This document shows positions 19,039-28,922 of a stretch of DNA of 64,000 bases, in pieces. Below the pieces are notes generated by a model. The model saw only the letters and a program-made list of their open reading frames with translations, was not told the origin of the DNA and did no database searches. The stretch is taken from assembly GCF_021917145.1 (NCBI RefSeq), contig NC_061082.1:16471682-16535681 (forward strand), read 5' to 3'. The DNA is from Hypomesus transpacificus. Taxonomy: Eukaryota; Chordata; Actinopteri; Osmeriformes; Osmeridae. A program made the position numbers and the translations under genes. Numbering within the stretch: the stretch's first letter is position 1; each line of letters starts with the position of its first letter.

Positions 19039-20185
19039 AAAAGAAAGAGAGAAAAAGAGGTAGGAGGGCCGGGAGAGACAGAAAGAGGTGGGAGGGCAGG
19101 GCAGGGCAGGAAACAAAACTAGGTGGGCAGAGGGAAAGAACAAGAAAGCAATAACAAATGAGACATGTTGATGCCATTCTAGGCAAAATGACTAAGACCA
19201 TAGAGTGAAATCGAACCAACGTGATATTATTCAAAAAATATGTAATGCCTAACTGGCCAGTCATTTCACCCAGTTTCACACAATTTTAGCTACTTTTTGT
19301 GAACGTGTGTATTTGTGTGGGTCAACGTGAGGGACTAAGAGGATTATCAAATAATTTCTGTATCGTTATGCAACTCAGGGGTGCCATATCGGGGGGAAAT
19401 GTTAGGACAATTCCAAAAAATAGAAAACTAATAGAAATTATATACATTTTTGTTTAATTTTTTTTCCATGGGGCCCAAAATTCCTGGCGGCACCCCTGAT
19501 GCAACTTAATTAGATTCTGTCTATAAACCAGATCAGGGGTGTAGCCAGAATTTTTGGGGGGGGTAGGCCTAGAAAAATGTGGATAGGCATCTTTTCAGTT
19601 TTTTTTTTACTCATTTACTTTGCAATGTGCACCCGGTGCATAATTTTTCGATGATATTTTCGTTTTTGGGTAGGCTTTAGAACACATTGGGTAGGCCTGT
19701 GCCTACCCAGGCCTACCCGTGGCTACACCCCTGAACCAGATGTGCATGCGTCACACTGTACAGGCTACACAGGCAGTAGATCACAGGCACAGCTCGAAAT
19801 GTAGACTATGAATTAGAATAAGGATTGTCTTTGGAAAAGTAACAAACTCTCGTTGAAGACCCCCCCTCTGCCCCTTCCTTCTCACTCTCTTCTTCCTCTC
19901 TCCCTTCCCTCACACTCCTGTCGTTTCTCTTTCATCCCATATGTCTCTAGGTATGAGAGGTCCTGGGACATGTCCAATAAGACCAGGTTGCTGCAGGATG
20001 GGCTGGAGCGTGCCGGCAGGAGGGACCTGGCAGAGAGGCTGAGGTGCCTCCACTGGGGGCACCAGAAACTCAGCCGCAGGGTGGAGCTCCCCTCAGCCTT
20101 CCCTTTCCTCATCACCGTCCACAAGACCCTATGCTACCAGAACCGCCTGTGTCGACTCAATGAGCTGAACCACAGGCACACTTGA
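18494..20185 (+). CDS. Small stand-alone death-domain protein, three exons
   Basis: Predicted 139-residue protein from exons 18494-18514 (MPSKAQE), 18737-18900 and 19951-20185 (stop at 20183-20185). Phases agree: exon 1 ends on a codon boundary, and exon 2 ends in TG, completed by G to the tryptophan of ECWYERSW. The sequence fits one death domain and little else: ELSRQLGFEWPVLAYELGFS resembles helices 1-3, ARSMLECWYERSW the helix-4/5 tryptophan region, and LLQDGLERAGRRDLAERLR helices 5-6 (the GRxDLAExL signature). Death domains make homotypic complexes in apoptotic and innate immune signalling. A C-terminal tail of about 45 basic residues (RVELPSAFPFLITVHK...) follows. No other domain, signal peptide or membrane segment is visible. 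I do not recognise the specific gene. The short first exon could instead belong to a longer 5' coding part, since the frame upstream of the ATG is open to about 18455. Confidence 0.7.
18945..19040 (+). repeat. (GAAA)n microsatellite
   Basis: About 95 bp of GAAA tetranucleotides with minor interruptions, just inside the second intron of the death-domain gene. Reading frames across it are artefacts. Confidence 0.9.
19376..19498. mobile_element. hAT-type MITE, 123 bp, with 8-bp target-site duplication
   Basis: The terminal inverted repeats are CAGGGGTGCC on the left and GGCACCCCTG on the right. The flanks carry a perfect 8-bp direct repeat atgcaact at 19368-19375 and 19499-19506. CAGGGGTG termini with 8-bp duplications are hallmarks of the hAT superfamily. 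There is no coding capacity. Confidence 0.85.
19534..19733. mobile_element. hAT-type MITE, 200 bp, with 8-bp target-site duplication
   Basis: Terminal inverted repeats CAGGGGTGTAGCC / GGCTACACCCCTG are perfect over 13 bp. The flanking 8-bp direct repeat is aaccagat at 19526-19533 and 19734-19741. The interior has repeated 'gtaggcct' motifs and no reading frame. It lies 20 bp from the right duplication of the neighbouring hAT MITE. Confidence 0.9.
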
Positions 20186-20726
20186 GAGACGGGTGGAGGG
20201 GGTAGCTATTTTTGCTACTGTCCCAAAGTTTGTTGGTCTCCATGAAGCATAAAAAAAAGTCAAATACAAAAAAAATCTGAACGTCCTGGCTTAATTTGTC
20301 TCAAAAGGAGTTCTTAAAATAACAAACTGCTGTGGATGGTGCACTTTCAAATTCATTTTTTATAACTTTGGGGCCAGAATATAGTCTTCCCTTTAAATCT
20401 ATCATGGTGCAGTTATGTCAATTATGCTTTTTTGTCAGTTCACTTTGGACATTTGTGTCTCACACACTTATCTCTGGTTAAATTATTCGATCAATATTTG
20501 AGGAACCGTATAGGCTATTATGTCCTTGTTGATGGTATTTCATTGAATCAAATATAATCCGCTATTATTATCATCATGTTGTAATATGCCAATTTGATTG
20601 TCATTTACTGTCAGAGAAGTGAAGCCTATACATTTAAAAAAACAAAAAAGGAATTGGTTAGAGCTGGAGGATAAACGGGGTGCAGCACTGAAGTGACCAC
20701 TAACTGACCATCAGTTGGTCCTGAAA

Positions 20727-20798
20727 ATGGAGGCTGTTATGGAGAAGGAATGCAGTGCGCTCGGGGGACTTTTCCTAAGTGTTATCGGAGACATTAAA
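20727..20798 (+). CDS. Isolated first coding exon of an MTSS1-family I-BAR protein
   Basis: The 24 codons from ATG 20727 to the donor GTAAGT at 20799 read MEAVMEKECSALGGLFLSVI then GDIK. MTSS1/MTSS2 (missing-in-metastasis, an I-BAR actin and membrane-curvature regulator) begin with nearly the same 24 residues, and their first coding exon ends after the same lysine in phase 0. The next family exon (GSYPVWEDF...) was not found downstream in the window. So the rest of the gene is either beyond 64 kb, with other genes nested in a huge first intron, or absent. The symbol is left blank because the paralog (mtss1 or mtss2) and functional state are unknown. Confidence 0.7.
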
Positions 20799-22271
20799 GT
20801 AAGTACAACATATATCTTACATCTGATGCGTGTCTGGTTGAGGGGGTACATCATGCGTGCGGGAGGAAATGAGTCTCTGCAGGTTGGGATGTCTGGACAC
20901 TTGACTTTTTATCTGTGGTTACAAACAAAAGTTTAAGCCTAGGCTATGTAATATATAGAATTGCGCATCTCCCCCTGTCAATGATCTAACACCCCCTTAG
21001 CACCTGCATAAAAAATTCACTGGCGCCGCCCCTGGTAAGAGGTGACATCATTGCGTTGCCTGAAGGAACATATACGCTACATGCGTGAAACACACATGCA
21101 AGTAGCTAATACAACCTAAACTCTTTCCATATAACAAGGGTTTTCAACCGGGGGTCCGTGCCCCCCCCCCCCCTGGTGGTCAGCGGCGGCATTGCAGGGT
21201 GTCCGCGACACGAGCCCATGTTGATCAGTCCACCATTGATTAAAAAATGTCTCAGATTTTATGTATTTTGTTAGAGGTTTTTAAGTAAAGATATCTAGAT
21301 TTGTTAGAGTTCTTTAAATGAAAGCAACCAGGAAAACCAAATGTTAAAACTTCCTTTATGGACCGAGACATTACTCGGTCCATAAAACAGTTCTTGGCTC
21401 ATCTTCATTTTGGCGCTGCATCAAGCATTTCAGCTGACGCTACAAAAGTGATAAAAACGATGTAGCCTATCAGACTATCGGGGTCGACAATAAGAGTTCC
21501 TGGCTGCTTTCATTTTGACCTTAATCCTACAAAAATCTGTTAAATCTCACACAGCAATAGCCTCTTGATGGCGGGAATAATCATATATTTTGTCCGACTG
21601 GAAGAATTAAAAGCCAATATGGTGCTTATAGGCCTACACTAATGTAAACATGAAGCCTAATTGTTAAGTGTATTAAAATCTAAACGTGCACAGCCGTCGC
21701 TTGTGTGAGATCGTCGTTCTGTGCATAGACATAATATGGTTCTGAGAATCTGAAATTGGTCAACCAAACTTAATTCAGTCTCCGTTACAAGCAACCTATC
21801 GAGGCCATATGCGACCAATCCATTGGTAGCAAGATTGTGTGACCACGCAAAGCTATACAGTGGCTGCTATGTCTTGAGAACAAGATGGAATTATCAATGG
21901 CTGAAAGATAACCCTAAAAGCGAGTATATTTGACTACTGAAAGTGCATGTTATTTTCAGTCTGCTTGTATAATGCTTGTATCGGACTTGAAAGACAATAT
22001 TTTCATTCATGATATTGAGTTGTCAGTCGGCATCGAAGAAACGCTGCATTGCAAGTAGGGTATTTGCACTGAGGATAAATGCAGGGTAGCCTATTTGTTT
22101 ACCATTCGAAGCTATTGTAATATTGTTTCATTCATGGACACCTTTACATCCGATTGACAGCTATTAACTAGGCTTTTGCGCTGGTTCGGAGTCTTCGACC
22201 GTATGACTACAATATTTCGACGAGCAGGACAAATATTGACATTGAACATAGCCCCTCAAGCCACTGCTTAA
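20799..22271. other. Possible MTSS1-type intron start / 5' region of the kbtbd gene
   Basis: No coding exon is seen. Right-end-like hAT debris ('ctggcgccgcccctgg', about 21020-21038) and hAT-like 'caaccgggggtccgtg' with a C run (about 21147-21173) suggest old transposon fragments. The promoter of the downstream intronless gene must lie in the last kilobase, but no clear TATA box is visible. Confidence 0.4.
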
Positions 22272-24137
22272 ATGGCTTCAATGGTCGGCTTTTTCAGTGG
22301 TCCAGAGGAACTGGAAGATGTAAATCACGCTAGGGGCTTGATTAAAGAGCTGAAACTATTCTACGATTCTCAGCTCCTCGCGGACATTGCAATCGAAGTG
22401 GAATGCGACTACGCGACCCTAGAGGTTGACAAAAGTGACCAAATAAAAGTTTTTTTTTGCAACCGTAATATCCTTGCTGCTGCCAGCCCGTACTTCAAAA
22501 GCATGTTTACCGGCGGGCTCAATGAGAGTATGCAGGATAAAGTGTTGATTCGTGGCGTGGATGCTGAGTCGATGTCACTGATAATAGATTACTGCTACAC
22601 AGGCAAAGTGACCATCTCTGAGGGGAATGTTCAGAAGCTCTACGCAGCCGCCAATATGCTTCAGCTTGACTACATCAGCAAGGCATGCACTAGTTTCATG
22701 ACCCGGAGATTGGACCTTTCGAACTGCGTCGGGATCTTAAAATTTGCTGACACTTATGACAATAAAGATTTAAAGGCTAAATCACAGGCTTTCATAGCTA
22801 GAAACTTTTTCCAGCTCAGCACTAGTGGTAAGGAATTGTGTGAGCTGGACCTGAGACAGATGAAGGAAATGCTGTCATTAGACACACTTGATGTGGACTG
22901 TGAAAGGAAGGTGTGCTCAGCTGCCCTACAGTGGATTGATGCAAATGCACCTCAAGAGACAGAGGATGCCTTGCAGGTGCTCATGTGTGTGCGCTGGAGC
23001 TTGTTCACAGAAAAGGATCAAGCTTACTTCAACAGCATCAAGGTATCCCCCAGCCTGGAGAAATACATTGGGCACTTAATGGGTGGGGCCGCAGAAGAGG
23101 ATGGAGTCCCCATGAAAGCCGGCATTGACGGCCTCAAACCCAGGATAGGCACGAGTGCCAAAGAGATGATTCTCTTCTTTGGTTTGCCGAATGACAACAT
23201 AATGTGCTGCGACCCTTTCTCAGAGGAGCTCTACTTCATGGCTCCCCCTCTGGTGAATCTGAGCAGCCAGGACTACAAACGATTTACCATGGAGTCTCTG
23301 ATGGCCTGCGCCACGCCTGATAATACACTATACCTGGCCTCCCACCTTTCCAAACACTTCTGGGTCTATAACCCTCTCCTGAACAGTTGGCAGGGCCTGG
23401 CCGAGAGGCTCGTGGGGAGGGTACATTCAGGGATGGGCTACCTCAGTGGCCACATTTACATCCTGGGGGGCAGGAACTCTGCCACGGATACCAGACTGAA
23501 GGAGGTGGAGTGTTACAGTATCCAGAGAAACCAGTGGACCCTGGTAGCCCCCTTGCCCCACTCCCTGGGCAAGATGCAGGTTGTGGCGGTAAACGACCAC
23601 CTGTACGTGGTCAACAAACGGAGGATGCTCTGTTACGACCCCAAGAAAAACCGCTGGCGACACTGTGGCCCCCTTCGGAGAGACAAGTTGCACAAGGCCT
23701 GTGTGTTTGAAGACCAGATAGTCTGTGTGTGTGACATCCCAGTGGTAAAGACCTATAGTCCTGCCAGAGGAGAGTGGAAGAGGCTGGGGGATATCCCTAT
23801 TGACAGCCGGGCCCTGAATTACCAGGTGATACAGCACAAAGGGAAACTTCTGCTTCTAACTCAGACACTACTGCAGCACAACAAAAACAGGGTCCTCATA
23901 CACGAGTATGATTCTGCTAAGGAAAGCTGGAAGAACGTCATGGCCGTGTACGTCTCCTCGCTGGGTCCCGTGTGCGTTTCGACACGCTTGTACTCGGTGT
24001 GTTTGGGTTCAGCCCAGAGCTTTGCCACAGAGGAGGATGACGACAGCGGATCTAGTGCTGACTGGGATTTTGACGGGCTGACGGATGCAGACTCAGACTC
24101 CGGTAGCTCAAGTTCCTTTTCTGATGAGAACTGGTAG
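22272..24137 (+). CDS. kbtbd7: Kelch repeat and BTB domain protein, KBTBD6/KBTBD7 family (621 aa, intronless)
   Basis: A single exon encodes 621 residues. KBTBD6/7 are CUL3 ubiquitin-ligase adaptors; in mammals they use a C-terminal GABARAP-binding motif to direct TIAM1 for ubiquitination at membranes. The BTB domain spans about residues 31-140 (LKLFYDSQLLADIAIEVE..., NILAAASPYFKSMFTGGLNE, YCYTGKVTIS). The BACK domain follows (about 145-250, NCVGILKFADTYDNKDLKAK). Kelch repeats run from about 300 to 560 (GYLSGHIYILGGRN, VVAVNDHLYVVNKRRMLCYD). The C-terminus is acidic/serine-rich (DFDGLTDADSDSGSSSSFSD) and ends in ENW. Human KBTBD6/7 are about 675-685 residues, and the difference includes the tail after that tryptophan. 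Start: no upstream in-frame ATG gives a family-like N-terminus. KBTBD7 is used as the family name; fish may have one ortholog of both human genes. Confidence 0.85.
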   Translation: MASMVGFFSGPEELEDVNHARGLIKELKLFYDSQLLADIAIEVECDYATLEVDKSDQIKVFFCNRNILAAASPYFKSMFTGGLNESMQDKVLIRGVDAESMSLIIDYCYTGKVTISEGNVQKLYAAANMLQLDYISKACTSFMTRRLDLSNCVGILKFADTYDNKDLKAKSQAFIARNFFQLSTSGKELCELDLRQMKEMLSLDTLDVDCERKVCSAALQWIDANAPQETEDALQVLMCVRWSLFTEKDQAYFNSIKVSPSLEKYIGHLMGGAAEEDGVPMKAGIDGLKPRIGTSAKEMILFFGLPNDNIMCCDPFSEELYFMAPPLVNLSSQDYKRFTMESLMACATPDNTLYLASHLSKHFWVYNPLLNSWQGLAERLVGRVHSGMGYLSGHIYILGGRNSATDTRLKEVECYSIQRNQWTLVAPLPHSLGKMQVVAVNDHLYVVNKRRMLCYDPKKNRWRHCGPLRRDKLHKACVFEDQIVCVCDIPVVKTYSPARGEWKRLGDIPIDSRALNYQVIQHKGKLLLLTQTLLQHNKNRVLIHEYDSAKESWKNVMAVYVSSLGPVCVSTRLYSVCLGSAQSFATEEDDDSGSSADWDFDGLTDADSDSGSSSSFSDENW

Positions 24138-24662
24138 TCTCTGTGGCCTGGGAGATGCAATTGCATGAAAGGGAAACCTTTCAACATTTAACCTCACCTA
24201 AATTCTGGATTTCTATACAAATGGAAACACATCGAACAGTTGTATTATCCCAGGTGTGAGGAAACTGGTATAGTCTTATGTATATGTATACAGATAAATC
24301 AGGGGAGATTAAGGAAGAAGAATTGACCAGAAGTCCCTTTTTATGACTACTCTACACTGAAGGCCATTTTCCATACACAGCCTGGTTGGATGAACAATCA
24401 TACCAGTGGGTATTTTCAATTGTAAAAAACTTAGGAAACCAGGAAGACTAGCTTGATGTTGTGAGCTCACATTCTGTTTTACTAAAACAAACTTGAGAGC
24501 AGTGCTCAGTTGGAAACAAAACAGGCCAGGCTCAACTGTCATGACATAAAAATTCTTGCGAAAGCAGACCCCAGAAACCACAATGATTTCACATTGAAAC
24601 TTTCCCAATTTACAGATGCATTTTTTGTTGCTGTGACTCTTTTTGTTTGTTTAGTTATTCAA

Positions 24663-24696
<34 letters not shown>

Positions 24697-25525
24697 TATT
24701 CTGTGCAGGCCACTATAAGTATTTTTACTTGTGGTCTACAGTTGCAGAGGTGAAACTGACAGCGTCAACGCAATAAAACCGTGCACTATACTGCCTCAGG
24801 TTAAGGTTAAGTAATAGCCATGACAACAAATAAAGTTTCAAGGAAATATTTTAATATTTTTTACATTGTGAATATCATTCTAGTAATATTGATTTGATTA
24901 CGTTTTATTGTTTGTATTTTAAGTTAAATACTGGAGTGTATTTGAAAAGAATTACTGAAAAGGAAGACCTTGTCTTGTACAGTAAGAGTATTCAATGTAA
25001 TTCACTGTTGTTTGAGAGTTAACTATTGTCAGGAAGGGTTGTGGTTGTTGAAGTAGGCCTACTATGAAACCATTTGCACTTATAACATTCACACATGACC
25101 ACACAGTGTTTTATTTGGCTGATATTCTAGATCTAGTCATGCTAGGAATAACAATGAATAGATTCTCCTTTCCTCCCCAGTTTTATTTAGTAGTTGGCCA
25201 ATGTATTCCACATTAATTTAGGAGGTAATTATTCAATATCTTTAATTTATATTCAGGACCTTAAAAGTGTTGGGATGGTTTGACATTGATCAGCTGCACG
25301 GACGGCTTTGTGTCTGATGATACAATACCGTGGATGATACGTTCGTTTACATACAAGTCTATCTGGATAAATAAACTGTTGATCCTTTAAACATTATTAG
25401 TTGTTTTTTTATTGAGGCATAACGACATCTAATGGCCAGCAGAAGTGCTCAATGGTGGTTGGCTGAGCCTGTTCTCGAAATTGTACAGTGTTAAAAGGTG
25501 TTCTCGCGACAATTCTGACGATCTC
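24138..25525 (+). other. kbtbd 3' UTR and intergenic DNA
   Basis: AT-rich sequence after the kbtbd stop. It contains a 29-bp poly(A) tract at 24666-24694 and AATAAA hexamers at 24772-24777 and 24829-24834, suitable as poly(A) signals. No other gene is visible before the rab33 leader. Confidence 0.5.
24829..24834 (+). terminator. Candidate kbtbd poly(A) signal AATAAA
   Basis: AATAAA about 690 bp after the kbtbd stop, in AT-rich DNA. Another AATAAA lies at 24772-24777. Choice between them is not possible without transcripts. Confidence 0.35.
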
Positions 25526-25549
25526 ATGAAAATGAGCGATGGCAATTGA
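25526..25549 (+). other. Upstream ORF overlapping the rab33 start
   Basis: An ATG at 25526 (weak context) and one at 25532 in the same frame open a 7-codon reading frame ending at TGA 25547-25549. It overlaps the rab33 ATG at 25539 in another frame. The main ATG has G at -3 and G at +4, a strong context, so leaky scanning is plausible. Confidence 0.4.
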
Positions 25550-26827
25550 ATTCATCACTGAAAATGGCTTTGATACTGTTTTCAACAGAGATAAGTCATT
25601 TGAATCGTCATGCAATCATGAACACGAGACATCGCAAACTAGAATTTTCAAAATAATTGTCATCGGAGACTCTAATGTGGGTAAAACATGTCTAACCTAC
25701 ATGTTTTGTGGGGGTAGGTTTCTTGAAAACCCCGAAGCAACAATCGGTGTTGATTTCAGGGAGAGATCATTGGAACTCGATGGAGAGTGTATCAAGGTAA
25801 GACTGTGACGTTTATATGATCCATGAATCAGTAAACCTATATCATAGTAGTGGTCCGTCTGGGTAAAGCGGTTTATACGGAGGCTACGGAACACAACATA
25901 TACTGTAATCATTACCTAGCCTGCTGATTCAGCCTCTATCCTGTGTCTATCGAAGTTGTGAAGAGAATTAAGTTACTTCTATAATATTGCGTTTGCAACA
26001 ACAAATAACAAATGTCCGTCTTTACTGTTGGGGGAAAAGATGTTTAGGCCTACCGTTTACGAAACAGATACATTGTGAGAGGACAATACAACATTTTTAG
26101 TTTCGTCTTTTACAGTTGATTTTTGGAAGTGAAACAACCTTTGTATTTATTTATTTTCTATTTAATAGTAACCTGTGCCTACTTTACTAAAAGTATTCCC
26201 TTAGTAATAAACATAATTACCTTCATGGCAGAGAAGTCCTATTTTTGAAAAGCCCCTAGATGACTTTCCACTCGTATATCTCTTTCTTCACATAGTAGGC
26301 CAGTAGTTGTTTAGGCTTCCATGCAAAAAGTTGTCAGTTTCAATCCCACCTGTTCCAACTCCATTGCTTTATTCCCTCAGTTGCAGATCTGGGACACAGC
26401 GGGCCAGGAGCGCTTCAGGAAGAGCATGGTGGAGCACTACTACCGCAGCGTCCACGCTGTCATTTTTGTCTATGATGTGACCAGCATGGCCTCCTTCCAG
26501 AGCCTGCCAGACTGGATTGAGGAGTGCAGCCGCCACTCTGTCTGCCCCATGGTGCCCCGCATCCTGGTAGGAAACAAGTGTGACCTGCGGAGTCACCTGG
26601 AGGTGCCCACAGCCCTGGCGCAGCGTTTGGCTGACAGCTACAACTTACCCCTGTTTGAAACCTCTGCTAAGGACCCTGGGGAGAAGGAGCATGTGGATGC
26701 CATCTTTTTGACACTGGCTTACAGACTGAAGAGCCACAAGCCGCTAAGGCTGAAGCAACCCAGTATGAGCAGTCTGAGACAACTGGGGGAACAGAAGGAC
26801 CAGGGGGCGACCATGTGCTTATGCTGA
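25539..26827 (+). CDS. Rab33-family small GTPase
   Basis: Two exons, 25539-25796 and 26381-26827, join in phase 0 to give 234 residues, close to RAB33A (237) and RAB33B (229). Rab33 proteins act at the Golgi in retrograde transport and, for RAB33B, in autophagosome formation through ATG16L1. All GTPase motifs are present: GDSNVGKT (P-loop, about 43-50), EATIGVDF with the switch-I threonine, [20 protein letters not shown] (switch II), NKCD and ETSAK. The C-terminus is CLC, a CxC geranylgeranylation signal. [20 protein letters not shown] is a Rab33 hallmark. Residues such as [10 protein letters not shown] and the LKSHKPL segment resemble RAB33B, while [14 protein letters not shown] and ETSAKDP recall RAB33A, so the paralog is left open. 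One oddity is methionine in MFCGG where family members usually have arginine (RFC). Confidence 0.88.
25797..26380 (+). other. rab33 intron
   Basis: The single intron, with donor GTAAGA and acceptor CCCTCAG. It interrupts the gene just before the WDTAGQE motif. No feature is seen inside. Confidence 0.7.
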
Positions 26828-27957
26828 CTCACTGGAGCCATTGAGGGTCTTCGTTCGAAGTTATGGCTACAGTGAATGTCAGATTTATCCATTGTCTCAG
26901 TGGTGACTAAGTTGATCAGGGCATTGTGTGAACTGAACAACAATACGATACAGTAAATACTTTAGAAAAAAAAGCATAGAATTTAGTCATAGACAAATAT
27001 GTGTATCTATGTTTTCTGGTGTAGTGACAGTATCATACTGGACAATTAATTACTAGTTCTTTCCTTCCTTCCTATACCTTGAGCTTTTTCCAACTGGAAT
27101 TATGTAAGAACAGAAATCTAAGAAGGAAGAAGTAATCTAAAGCTTGTCTAAACTATTTTTAGACTGTGCCCATGAGGTTTACTTTCTCTAGTTTAATGAT
27201 GTTCTAACCATCAAAGGAAGGAAAAGACCATATGACAGGATGCTACTTCAAACTGAATGCATGGTAACATTAAAAACATCTGAAATTATCAAATATGTAC
27301 TGTACAGGCCCATGTCACAGCACTCACATGACTGTATCACATTATTATGGAAGTGTGGATGCACATAAACTGTAGGATTTATTTTAATTGCTGTAGGCTA
27401 CTGCATCTCAGTGGATCTGACAACTGTATAATAGAGACCAACGATGCATGAGTGACAACAGCTACAACTGAATTATTGCACTCATTATAGTGGTTGCGTG
27501 CACTTTCTTTCCACAGGCCTATGTATTTTGTTTACAACCATGCTAACTTGTTTTAATGACCAGATATTTACGGCATGACAAAGTTATTAATAGGGAAATG
27601 TATTTGGCTCATCAAGAGTCACATCGGTTACATTAGAAAGCAATAATTTTGAATGAGCACGTTTGCGTTAGGCGCCTATATGAGGCCTATCATACGCTAA
27701 AAAGCTTCAACAAAATATTGCAATAGGAATATTTCACTGATCGTGAATTGACATGTTTGGAAATAAAGGTTTACGCCTGAGCTATGCTTTTAATTGCAAT
27801 ATAATATGACAGACACTTTAGCGTAGCCTATACGCATCTCCTGCTCGAGCAAGTGCACAACAATCCTCTTCGCTAGTGCCTCGTAGCGGAGAAAGGTAGA
27901 AAAGCAACGGTTTATTAACAGAGAGGGACGTTTCGGCCGACTATTCCGTTTGGCATA
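26828..27957. other. rab33 3' UTR and tspan7 5' region
   Basis: AT-rich intergenic sequence. AATAAA occurs near 27760. The last 120 bp before the tspan7 ATG are more GC-rich and probably hold its leader and promoter. No TATA box or gene is identifiable. Confidence 0.4.
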
Positions 27958-28891
27958 ATGAAGACCAAACCAGTGATAACCTGCCTCAAGACCCTCCTAA
28001 TCGTCTATTCCTTCGTGTTCTGGGTAAGATATGTTTTAAGGATGTGACCTTGTGTTAAATGTGAAAGCGTTATGTTGGCTCTTGTTTATCAGATGTTGGG
28101 ACTACGTTCTACGTCAACATAGCCTACCCTTTGTAACGGCGATTCCGTTGTTTTCCCCTGATAAATTCGACTGCGCAGGCTTTTGCATTGTTGCCTAAAT
28201 TCATTTTATTGGCCTTTTATCGTGGTACATGCATATATTGCTGCGCTGTACCGTAGCGTAGACTGCATATTAATGACCCCAATACGGCTTTGAAATAATA
28301 AAAAAAATACTCTGATTGGGAGTAGCATCCTTTTATGACACAGATAATGCCTTATGGCTGCTGACGCATATGAACAGTGAATGTCGGTAGTCTCCAGAGC
28401 GATGAAGATTCCTTGTCATCGTTGGGCCAGACCTTCAGCACCGTGTTTTATTTCAGTGAACTAGTAAACACCAGAAAATTATTTATGAATATGGGGGTAC
28501 AGTGAAATTATGGTAAAATGAGCAACTTAACGTATGGTTTGACACTGGTCTCCTTGTTCATTTAAACTCCAGTCTTCAAGCTCAAGGAAGCATGGGACCA
28601 TCACCAGCAGCTTCTTCTTAGTTAGCCTTTTAAATTATTTGACTGTAGGCTATTTGCAAAACCAATGTGGCTATAGGTGAAAGACTAAAGGCATAGTATT
28701 TGGGACTACACACAGACGTTGGCTATATACCTGGGTTATTAACTAGCAAGTCCTAATCACAAGCCGTCCTTCCAAGGTAGCATGTGTGGGTATCATCCAT
28801 ACGAACGTTTAAAATTAGACCGGACATGGCAGCCTTGGTACTCCCACAGCCCTGGCCTGGGTCCCAAGCTATGATTATTAAGTGTCACCCC

Positions 28892-28922
<31 letters not shown>

